From NCBI RefSeq assembly GCF_947507565.1, contig NC_089177.1:3534001-3598000 (forward strand): DNA of 64,000 bases. Reading direction: 5' to 3'. The stretch comes from Oscarella lobularis (Eukaryota; Porifera; Homoscleromorpha; Homosclerophorida; Oscarellidae). The position numbers and the translations under genes were made by a program. Below are positions 34,096 to 43,804 of the stretch, piece by piece. The notes under the pieces are model-generated. The model searched no databases and had not been told where the DNA came from. It saw only the letters and a program-made list of their open reading frames with translations. Each line of letters opens with the position of its first letter. Positions within the stretch are counted from its first letter, which is position 1.

Positions 34096-37000
34096 ATGAG
34101 CACACTGAGTCGTCATCACGAACTTTCTTTTTACGCTTTTTTATTTGTACTGAGTCCCATTGGCTCTTTGGCAGCGCAAACGTTGTCTCCGAACAATACG
34201 AATGCGACGACGTACGGCGCGTGCGGGCCTCCGCCGCGCGACGTCAAAGAAAACGCCCGATGTCGGGCTCTCTGTTTTGACGCCAATGTAAGCTACATAT
34301 AATAAATGCGTTCGTTTCCGTTACTTTCCTTCATCTCAGACACCGTCGACTAAGTGCCATGACAACTGTGTTTTCGGCCAACTTCCGGGATCTAATATTA
34401 CCACTGGTCACCCTCAACCTTTCCCCTTCCCTTTTTTTGCTAATCCATATCGTTACAGATCCCGTTCCAGATCCGCCGCGCTTTGCGTTTCTATTCTCGT
34501 ACAGCAACCGTACACTTGTCTTATCCTGGGGCAACTCGGAAAAAGATGACGCAGTGGAGGGGGATGAAGCAGCCACAGCAACTCCGTCTAATTATTCCGC
34601 TACTGCGTCACCTACCTCTTCCGCTATGCGTCCTTCAGCGACTGTCATATATGCCATAGAAAGGACATGCACGCCGACGAAAGATTGCCACAGCAGCGAG
34701 AAACAGCCACATGCCTATTATGTAGATAATAATAAATGAATCAATAGATAAGGTTTCTTCTAGTCTAAACTATGCGTAGGTGAATGAAGAACAGCGGCAG
34801 ATTTTGCTTCCTTACCCGCATTTCAACGGAAAGGCGATGTACTGTGCTTGGGCTGTTAGTCAGTATGCAGTAAGACCCATTTCAAGCTTCCCCATTGAAA
34901 TTTTACCGACGAACAATCTTGACGTCAAGAGCCGTATGTAGCCTGTGCAGGAATTCCAAGAAAATTATCTCCTTTTTTGTTGCAGTGAACGTCTTTCCGT
35001 TCGTACGTCCGCATACACGCAATCAAATTGATGTTGCTGTTTCTTGGACATGTCCTTCGTGTTGGTTTTTCAAAATATTAGTTTGTCGTTTTCTGGCATG
35101 ATTATGAATTTCTAGGTAACTTCTCTTGGGCAACAGAATTTGAAGTGTATGTCTCTCGAGACCAAAACGGAAAAACCGCATGGTGCTCTACACCTTGGTC
35201 TCATCACTTCACCGATGTCACTCGTACTCCTGGCTATGTAAGTAAATATGTAATGTTATTATAGTGCAAGGTGAATTCCCAAAAAAGGATTCGTTTGTGC
35301 TGGCATCCGACAACTGGAATTATCGGTGCTCCTATGCCATGACAGTCAGACCTCGTCACACGTGGCATTTACTGTCTTTCAACAATAGTAAATGATTTGT
35401 AGATAATGGTCAAAAGTCTTCACAGATTGGAAGTGATCGCTGAAACTGAGGCATTCACCATTCCAGGTCAGTCGGTAGTCTCCACGCCACTGTAATTAGT
35501 AATCGTGTATCTATAGATCATTCATGCATGTTACAGTGCAAAGATTGTCCATTCAGCTACGAAGTTGACGAAAATCTTTTTCCTCCCAACACAGTCATCA
35601 ATGACGTCTGCCCTGATGATCCGTGCTATAGTTTTGTACCGGAAAAAGCTGTGTATTTCAACACAAGCAACTACGCTTTCATAAAACTATCGGCTAGGGA
35701 TGGAGGTTGGAGTGTTGATACCACTTTTGTGTGGAAATTCACCTCTAATGAGACGTGCAGAGATGTGATAGATCGCTACAGCATTACGACTCATCTGTTG
35801 GGTTTGTCCAACGGAGTGGTGGTTACGAAAGTCCAAGACATACATACTGTTAGAGACGTATGATAATTCGCTCCTCTGATAAATTTCTTGTTAATGATAG
35901 TGTTTAGGTTAATAGCACCTCTAAAATAGTCCGTCTCCAGCCAGATAAACGATACAGAGCTGAGGTATGCAATAGATAACAGACTGTAGTAAGACGTTAA
36001 GGCAGTTTTTTCTTTAGTTTTCATCTGCCACGAAGCATCATAAAACTTCTCTAGTTGTTCAGATCACTTTTGACACACCGCCAGTACCGCCATCGTCTCC
36101 GCCGCCATCATCATCATCATCATCATCATCACTGCCACCATCATCATTACTGCCAACATTGTCATCGCTACCATCATCTTCACCGCCACCATCATCATCA
36201 TCATCTTCATCGCCACCATCATCATCATCATCGCCACCATCATCATCATCATCATCATCATCGTCACAGTGGTCCATTTCAATTAAATTGAGTTTGGGAT
36301 TAGGATTGGGATGTGGATTGATCGGCATACTTCTGATCATTCTTATTATTGGTGCCATTGTAGCAAAGCGAAATGCTCCCAAAGAGATACTAGATGAATT
36401 ATCTCTTTCGAGCCGATCTCCGTCTCCAGGACCTCCGGTGCCAGTGATCCCACCAGATGAATGGGAAGTCAACCGTAGTCGCGTCATGCTCGGAAAGAAT
36501 ATAAGTGAAGGAGCTTTTGGTTACGTGGTCGAGGGTCAATTATTGCCGGGGTCCATCAGTCACGGCAGAACTCTGCGACGAACGAAAAATGTGGCCATTA
36601 AAATGTCTCATCGTAAGTATTTGTTTTTTCCCTGACTTGCCGCGGTTTCTGAGTAATTTTTAGGAGACGTTACGGAAGGAGAACGGATTCAATTCAGAAA
36701 AGAGATTGATCTCATGAAGACGATTGGACTCCATCGGAACGTTGTTGAAATGATTGGATGCTGCACGGAGAAGGAGCCAGTATTTCTCATCCTCGAACGT
36801 CTTCCTTACGGAGATTTGCTCAGCTTTCTTCGAAAAAGTCGGAAAAAGGTACGTACACGACCAAGCACTGGTCTAATTGCTCATACTATATATTTAGCGG
36901 TTTGGCGCTCTTGAAGACGACGACGATTCTCCGACAATTGACGTGTCCCCTGACGGTTCTCTATCGCGTCGTCACCTCTTGAGTATGGCAATGCAAATTG

Positions 37001-37803
37001 CCTCTGGCATGGTATATACTATCAATTGGATTCCCTTGTTTCATCGGTGACTTCTACCGCACTATAGGAACACATCTCGACTCTTCGACTCATCCATCGA
37101 GACTTGGCAGCACGCAACGTCTTGGTTGATAGTAATCTTTGTCTCAAGGTCTCTGATTTTGGCTTGAGTCGCGACATCTATTTGGACAGCGCCTACTGCA
37201 ACACGAGACATGGACGACTACCCGTTAAGTGGATGGCTATTGAGGCTCTCATCTATCGCAACTTTACTGTCAAAAGCGACGTGTAATATTCAGTTATCCG
37301 GCGCGCTCCGCATTGACATGTTACAGGGTCTTTTTCTTTCTAGTTGGTCTTATGGTATTGTCATCTGGGAGATAGCAACACTGGGTGCCTTTCCTTACCC
37401 AACTATACCGGCATATCAACTGCCAAAGCACCTTTTGTCAGGCTATCGAATGGAGCGACCGGCGACGTGTCCGGAGGACGTGTAAGTATAGTCTATATCG
37501 TGCGTGTCTTTTCGTCGAGCTTTTATCTATTCTAAACGTAGCTACGACTCGATTTTGCTTCGGTGTTGGGAAGAAGATCCGGAAAAACGACCTACGTTCA
37601 CCGAATTGAAGACGACTATTGAACAGTGGTCTCTTCTTGAACCCGACTCAGGTGAGAAGATATACGTTGATTTCGACGGAGATGACGACGACGGCATTCC
37701 GGAGGAGCACTTCTTGCCTGTGGACGACTGTACCGAATGGACGGAAGATCCCGTTGACAGCGGTTGGGAGATTAGTGACGAAAATGAAGTGACGTTTGTC
37801 TAG
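34096..37803 (+). CDS. receptor tyrosine kinase, full-length copy
   Basis: Single-pass receptor tyrosine kinase. Signal peptide from 34096; ectodomain with an FN3-like unit ([20 protein letters not shown]) and a conserved domain ([28 protein letters not shown]); a long serine/proline stalk encoded by CAT/TCA repeats; transmembrane [20 protein letters not shown]. Kinase domain: glycine loop [15 protein letters not shown] lysine, helix-[10 protein letters not shown], catalytic [16 protein letters not shown], activation loop [30 protein letters not shown] and [12 protein letters not shown]. All catalytic residues are present. The tail is acidic and contains tyrosines (IYVDFDG, CTEWTED). Stop at 37801-37803. 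The kinase resembles animal FGFR/RET-type domains, but the ectodomain combination is unfamiliar to me, as is common for sponge receptors. Confidence 0.92.
36106..36272 (+). repeat. CAT/TCA trinucleotide tract coding a poly-serine stalk
   Basis: Interrupted runs of (ATC)n/(CAT)n translate in the receptor frame to serine runs broken by PP and PPP. The equivalent stretch in the kinase-less copy (about 33318-33420) is shorter and less repetitive, so the tract has expanded since duplication. Confidence 0.9.
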
Positions 37804-38233
37804 AATCAGCAAACTTGACCTCGACGCCCCAGTTTTCATTCCAACGGGGGCATCTTGGGATTCCCTTTTTGTGGTTAAATTAGGAACCGTGCTGATTTAC
37901 GTAAGCTAGGCGTAGGACATGCTGGAAATAGATACGCATAGTGCCTGTTTGTCACGATGTGGGCGGTCAGTTCTACATAGAGTAGCAAGCGTTTTCGGTC
38001 AAATGCATAGACGGACAACTTCGTCCGGCGAAGGGATGTTTTTTCGAGCAGGGCAGATGCTTGTGGACGGTGCCACGCCAAGAGGATGAATGCACTCGTT
38101 GAACTTCTTTGAATCAAGAACCTAATGAGCGGTGACCGGCAGGATATATGATTATGCAGTTGGCCAAATTCGATGAGCGAGAGTGGCGTTCCATTGGCCA
38201 CTTCTAGAATCGCATTTCCCCAGTCTGCGAGAT

Positions 38234-38275
38234 CTATTTAAGCGCGAGGGTTACCCGACCTTGCGTCAGTCAGTG
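38234..38275 (+). promoter_or_regulatory. TATA promoter of first CUB-like gene
   Basis: CTATTTAAG at 38234-38242 and GCGTCAGTCAGTGAGTCA from 38263, about 30 bp downstream, as a likely initiator. Confidence 0.6.
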
Positions 38276-38326
38276 AGTCAGGCTCGTTCTCGCAGCACCG
38301 AGGAAAGACAGAAGGATTGGAAGAAA

Positions 38327-39293
38327 ATGCGCCATTGGGAATTGGTCTACGTAGCGTCGATTTTCTCCGGAGTCTTGTCGGGGTAAATTAGGACTGCTTC
38401 TCTTCCTGTGATGCGGCCACGTTTTTTTTGTATGCGCAGGCGGGCTACTTACACATGTCAAAACACTACAACGGGCAATGTGACAATAAACACGGTCGAT
38501 GTCGTGCCGGCAGGGACCTTTTGGCATCTTCCTGGCCCAGAAGTCGATCCAAATAATAATTACAACATCTTCCCTAACATGCGCTGCACGTGGGAATTGC
38601 AAACGTCAGATACAGCAAACAACGTCCATATCGTGATCGGTCCGCACAATATCAATCCCGATAAGGAAGAAAATTCTGAAGGCATGACCTGCGAAGGAGA
38701 AGCTGAGCTCACCGAGCTCACCATCGCCACGACATCTGCTGGAACGTCAGATAGGTTCTACTGTGGCAGGCACGCGCCCGGGCCGTACGTGGCTGAGGCG
38801 AGCGCACAAACAGTGACGATCGTTATGACTACTAACGAAGCCGTCGTTCCAAGTCGCGTGTTCGACGCAGCGATGTTCGAGGAGACGACTCAGCCAGGAA
38901 AGCGACGAAAAAGAACGTACAGTCCAAACAGCCAGACCGATTCAGTGGACTCGGACTCGGACTCGGTCGAAAACGTGAGTATACAGCCCTTACGCTCTCT
39001 CACAAGGTCGCAACGATCCGTGCTTTTTTCAAGGATGAAATAGCAAATCTTCTAAGGCTGTATGTTCGTACGAGAAACGACGCCGAATTTTGCAACGCCT
39101 GCGAATGGAAGTACAGGAAATTGGTGAGATCCTGTCGATGCCCAACTTGGGGTAAAGGCAAACGCCCAAAGTGTGCTTCACTGAAAGAGAAACTAAAAGC
39201 GCTTCGGGTGAGTTAGTGATCGAATCCTTTTTCCTCCTGCGGCGGAGTCTAAGCGTGCCCTTGTTGATTCAGAAGGACGTGCAAGCGGACTGA
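38327..39293 (+). CDS. secreted CUB-like precursor with C-terminal cysteine module (copy A)
   Basis: Exon 1 (38327-38382) encodes a signal peptide (MRHWELVYVASIFSGVLSG) and ends in phase 2. Exon 2 (38440-38974) encodes a CUB-like domain with NMRCTWELQ, MTCEGEAELTEL and RFYCGRHAPGPY, then a strong basic cleavage site (PGKRRKRTY) and a Ser/Asp linker (DSVDSDSDSVEN). Exon 3 from 39034 encodes DEIANLLRLYVRTRNDAEFC and a module with cysteines spaced C-x2-C, C-x-C, C. It either reads through to a TAG at 39214-39216 or splices (CGG|GTGAGT to TTCAG at about 39272) and stops at 39293. It is paralogous to 40848-41816. It looks like a secreted proprotein cut to release a small cysteine-rich peptide; no known hormone family recognised. 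Confidence 0.75.
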
Positions 39294-40760
39294 AGCCTGC
39301 AATAGAGGAGGAAGGAGACAAGACAAATTTCTAGCCGTAGCAAGGTCGTAGTCGTAGCCGACACTTGCACTGCGCTATACGCGCAGTGGAAGGAAAATAA
39401 ATCAAGCAATCAGATTTGATGTCTCCCCTTCAAATGATACGAAATTAGAGCTGCTGCACCGCTTGCCACAAGCTAATAAGTACGTCGTCGAGAGGCACGC
39501 AATTCCTAGAAAGCGGTGGGAGCACTGGAAATCAAAATCGTACTAGGTGCAGTGAGAAATGTTTGCCTCTGAGGCATGGCATTTCGAGAAACGATTCAAT
39601 TGGCACATAGAGTGCCGCGCGGCGAGTACCAACCTCGGCGGCGGTGGCAGCCAAACGAGTGCATCCGCGAGGTCACTTCCAGCTTAACTACGTAGTGCAC
39701 AACAGGCGCACTCACCTTGACCACCCACAAACAGAATCCGCTCAACGGACGATCCGTTAAGAGGCAAGGCACATACGAAGTGCCGTTTGCAAAGTGGCAT
39801 TCCGCGCGCGAGCCAATCGGATTAGAATTGTGTACACTCGCGCAGATATCCATCTTGACCGAATGAAGAGCATGCAAATCGTCAACAAAGTCGGTCGGAG
39901 GCCAAGAACGCAGACGTTGCAATCAAACAATTACTTATCGTCTGTCTCTCACGGGCAAACGGCGATGACGACTCGAAATCGCCGACAAAATCTGCTTGAT
40001 TGTACCAGTCACGAATTGCATCATCGCGCTCGTCGGTCACGCACGACTCGCGCCGTTTACGGTCGCGTGCGTCGCCCGTGCGGTCGTCACTGTTTACCCC
40101 CCAGCATCGTTTGTTCCCGCAAAAGAAACGAGCGCTTTGTTTTCTTCTCGCCACCGTCGATTAGAGCTGTTAGACGAGGGCTTTTAGGGGCCGTTGACAC
40201 TGGCTAGTACCCCCAACGTTTAGCAGATCAAGCAATCAGGAAAAAAAATATCTCGCGGGCGAGCCGACAGCTAGCGACGGGGGGCGACGATAAGCGGCCC
40301 CGTTTAGGGGGCCGTCTACGAGTCGGACTTCCATCGCGACCGGCACTCAAGTGTATAACAACGGTCCCACGCGCACCACACACGTCAAGCTTCCCGCTGG
40401 AATCGTCAATGGGGGTATACATCCGCTCGTTTGAATTAACAAAGAGCCGATCGTGCACCCCGTGTCGCGCGTCTAGAGAAGCAAAGGTCATTCGACTATC
40501 TGACGCACGTCGTCAAATCTATCAGTGATCGTTTAGCCGTTAAAGTTCCCCCGCCAGATGGAAGGTCATCGGACACCTTTCGATTTCGTTCGACAAATGT
40601 GCCGCAAAATTGAGCGATTATAGCGATGTGGCTCCGAGCGCCGGTCGTTTGCTCTGTCACCTCCCCCACCCATTTAGGATCAAGAGGCATCAACATGCAT
40701 GAAGGGAGTGGCTCGCCCACCTGGGAGAGGTAATCAGAAAGGGCCGGACCGGAGTCACTC
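39294..40760. other. intergenic between CUB-like genes
   Basis: About 1.5 kb with no supported gene. It contains a short duplicated motif (ATCAAGCAATCAG at about 39402 and 40227) and GC-rich imperfect inverted repeats near 40180-40320 (GCGGCCCCGTTTAGGGGGCC). Confidence 0.5.
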
Positions 40761-40767
40761 GCGAGTC

Positions 40768-40805
40768 ATATAAAAGGACGACGATCTGGTGCGAATTGTC
40801 AGTCA
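40768..40805 (+). promoter_or_regulatory. TATA promoter of second CUB-like gene
   Basis: CATATAAAAGG at 40768-40778, followed about 30 bp later by GTCAGTCAC. Same layout as at 38234, which supports common regulation of the pair. Confidence 0.65.
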
Positions 40806-40847
40806 CAACTGCTCACTCAGTCAGCTGTACGTCGTTCTGAATTTACC

Positions 40848-41816
40848 ATGAACTGCTGCTCCCTTCTCGTCGGCATTGTCCTCTTCTTCGGCCTAGTGCC
40901 GTTGCAAGTTCGTTCAGGGTGAGTCGTATAAACGGAAGCGTCGACCGAGAAACGACTATTCTAACGTGAAAATTGCTATTGCAGAGTCGTGAAGTACTTG
41001 TGCATAGACGCGAACAACGGAGACGTACTCGACATAGACCCCGGATTTCCTCCTCAACCTGTTCCATTGATCGGAACGCAGTTCGTTGATCTCTCAGGAC
41101 CTGGCCTAGATGACAACGACGAAATCCATCTCGACATGACGTGCACGTGGACCATAGAAGCGGATCCCAATCACGATATCTACGGATTCATAACGCATCA
41201 TGACCTGCACTTTCCGCCCGGAGCCAACTGTGACTCTCACACCGAAAGTACCGAAATATTCAACGACGAAAACGGCGCATCAGAGAAATTGTGCGGCAAT
41301 AGCCTTACGTTCAACGAACAATACATAGAAGTGCACGCCGACAAAGCAACGATCAAACTGACTGTTGGCAGTCAAACGTTCTCCCGAAGTCACAATATAA
41401 TTTTGTGGCAAGAGCCGGCCGTATTAAAAAAACGCAGCGCTGACGTTGATCCCACCGTCGGCTCGAAACGAAGACTTCCCAAAAAATTAACGGTGAGCGA
41501 AGAGAAGGACCAGCAACGGAATCATTTCGGTGCTAATCATTTTTTTCCTGTGCAGGAATCCGAAATCATAGAAACGGCGAAATTCTTCGCGTTCGCCAAC
41601 AACAAAAGGAAACTGTGCACTGACTGCGATCGAAGGCCATTCGTCGAGGACTACTGTATCTGTCAGAATTTCCTACAGGATCCATGCGAGATCAAGCCAA
41701 CGGAAGCGCCCTCACAACAATCTGAAGAAGGAGACACTCTCGTCGAGGAACAATCGTCGCGCCGTCGTCGACGACGTCGACAGATCAGCCAATTGAAAAG
41801 CTCTCGTAGAGCCTGA
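40848..41816 (+). CDS. secreted CUB-like precursor with C-terminal cysteine module (copy B)
   Basis: Three exons (40848-40918, 40985-41492, 41556-41816), 280 aa, with introns in the same phases (2, 0) as copy A. Signal peptide (LLVGIVLFFGLVPLQVRSG); CUB-like domain with DMTCTWTIEADPNHDIYGF, GANCDSHTESTEIF and EKLCGNSLTF; dibasic sites (LKKRSAD, GSKRRLPKK); then a C-terminal module SEIIETAKFFAFANNKRKLC with C-x2-C ... C-x-C ... C spacing, followed by an acidic stretch and a polybasic end (RRRRRRRQ). Possibly a secreted signal or matrix protein processed by a furin-like protease. The CUB plus basic site plus cysteine module order recalls PDGF-C/D, but the last module is too short to be a PDGF knot. 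Confidence 0.8.
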
Positions 41817-42079
41817 GACGAAGATTCAAAAACAAGGGCGTCGTCATCGTGACACAGACATCAATTAACTCTTGTTGTTGTTCTTGTTGTTAATACTGTT
41901 AACGGGCATTTGTTGCATGAAAGAGGAGACCTTTTGGTGGTCTCCCAAGCGCCGTTTGTATAGCGTTTGCCGGTAGTGTGTACATAATTCTATTCAAATT
42001 TACAATTAGCACAAGATTGCTCTTGGACTAAGACGCGACCGCTCGATCGATCATCCCGTGCAGTCAGAGAGTCTACTTC

Positions 42080-42646
42080 TCAAAAGTGAACGGCCGAGTA
42101 GGTGAGAATCCACACGACCTGCACGAAAGGGCGCGCGGGTAACTACTTGTAACAAGGGGCACGGTTTTCAAAAAAACGGAGAGACTGACCAAGAACATGG
42201 CGAAGGAAGTAAAAAGCCCCTCTTTTAGTAATTCGATCACGCCGCCGAATGCTTCGTCGTCTATGGACTGATAGGCCGTGCAGTAGAGATAGACGATGCC
42301 GGCGTTAATAGCCAAGAATCTTGGAGAATGAAAGGTGATACGGCGGCACGGAGGCTCGAAAACGACTTACAATCCTAAGCCTAGAGCGCCGCTGAGTGGT
42401 ACTAGGCCCCATGTAAGGCCGAGGAAGAGTGAAAGGCCTTGTCTTAGCCAGTATATGACGTCGAAGAACTCCTCCTATGATGGGGGATGGATGGGAAGGA
42501 AAGGGGTGGATTCCGATCTTCTCTCTCTTTGTCTCGGTTTCTCGTCGGTCTGTCTTAGAGCTTACCTTTCCTTCGTCGCCTTTCCATTCGGTTGATCGTG
42601 ATAGCGCCTTTTGCCACAGTCGCATCGATGTCTTAGTCGCCGCCAT
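42080..42646 (-). CDS. RAB5IF: RAB5IF (ER membrane protein)
   Basis: Small multi-pass ER membrane protein, linked in human to Rab5 interaction and to membrane-protein insertion. Start at 42646 (MAATKTSMRLWQKALSRSTE). The membrane segments (QGLSLFLGLTWGLVPLSGAL and FLAINAGIVYLYC) are followed by the conserved SIDDEAFGGVIELLKEGLFT, SFAMFLV and a last short exon VVWILTYSAVHF with stop at 42082-42080. The C-terminus matches human RAB5IF (SFALFMVIWIIFYTAIHY as remembered). Four exons. It is head to head with RABIF, with start codons only 20-44 bp apart. Confidence 0.9.
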
Positions 42647-42666
42647 AACACGTTTTCTTTTGCACA

Positions 42667-43274
42667 ATGCGCATGCTCGGTCGTCACGCGATGAGCGAGT
42701 CTTTCTCGGCTGACTGCGTTTCGGATGGAAAGAACGCCAAGGCCATTGTCTGTCGAACGTGTGGTAGCAAGGTGTTGCGACCCCGACTGGCCACACTAGT
42801 CGACAAAGAGGTGAGCCCCCTCCGTCTCCCCTTGCGCGACGAAATCTCGCCCGGTGGTCGCGCGCGCTAATTGCCCGCCGAGTGCGCGAAAACAAATCGT
42901 TAGAGTCCCGCCGCTAACTGGATTCGACTGCTATCACAGGATCCTCCCCTACGTAGATCGATCTGCCGCCAACAACAAACAAATCGCGTGCGTCCGACGA
43001 GAGATCGGATGTCGGCGAGACGTTGACGCAGTTCTGGCTCGTCGACGACATGTTTACATTCGAAAACGTCGGCTTCTCGAACACGGTTGGCGGCACGGTA
43101 AAATATCTGTGCTGCGCCGACTGCGAAATGGGGCCCATCGGTTGGCACGACATCGGCGATAGAACGCGATATTACGTCGCCGTTCTTCGAGTGAACTACG
43201 TGTCGGACGGCGGGAGGGCAGCGGCGGGGGGAGGGGGGACGGAACATGGGGGGTCAGGGTCGTTTGGCCATTAG
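42667..43274 (+). CDS. RABIF: RABIF (Mss4), Rab guanine-nucleotide-release chaperone
   Basis: Zinc-binding protein that stabilises nucleotide-free exocytic Rab GTPases. Exon 1 runs to 42810 and exon 2 from 42957 (acceptor CTACGTAG). Landmarks: AIVCRTCGSKVLRPRLATL, then LTQFWLVDDMFTFENVGFS and YLCCADCEMGPIGWHDIG, giving the CxxC ... CxxC zinc site. Three ATGs are possible (42667, 42673, 42691); 42691 (MSESFSADC) fits the family length best. The C-terminus has an extra Gly/Ala-rich tail (AAAGGGGTEHGGSG) not usual for the family, so the true end could be an unseen splice after RVNYVS. Confidence 0.9.
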
Positions 43275-43804
43275 CTTGCTCTTTTTTCTAATTGGGTGTT
43301 TGCATATATACACACGTATCTTTTACCGGTGTATGCGTTTGCCCGTGAGAATGTTTCCTTTCCACTTCCGCTTGCGAGATGTTGACAGACGTTGGCGCGT
43401 TTCTCTCGTTTTTCCGCCACGTTATCTCGTTAGAGCTATCTAGTTTGAAAGGGGGGAAAGGGGAGAGACGCAAATATCGTCTGGACCCTGAGGGAAAAGA
43501 GGGGAAAGTTCCTAATTAGAAAACGACTTAAGTGCTCGCATCCGTTCCCTCCAGCCAATGAATAAAAATGCCGTGCGATGACGCCAATGCCGTTTGCTCT
43601 TGATTACTGGGAAGCTGATGGACGGATGCATCCTGCCGAGAGGATATCTCCTGTCTCTCTGATAAAAATCGTTCGCGTGTCTATCCTGAAAGTGTCAACA
43701 AAACATTGCGTGGGCTAATGGTTTTGTCGATAACACGGTAGTTTCCCTTCCAGTCGGAAAAATTACAAAGCATGCCAATTTGCGGTGCGCACCAATTAGA
43801 AAAG
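43275..43804. other. intergenic
   Basis: About 530 bp between RABIF and the kelch-b561 gene; no supported gene. An AATAAA at about 43560 could end RABIF transcripts. Confidence 0.4.

Noticed and set aside
36055-36291. Histidine-rich frame, and an Asp/Met-rich frame on the other strand
   Set aside because: Both are translations of the CAT/TCA repeat in non-coding frames; the serine frame continues the receptor.
38440-38974. PDGF-C/D orthologue
   Set aside because: The order CUB, basic site, cysteine module is similar, but the C-terminal module is too short and lacks the eight-cysteine PDGF knot pattern.
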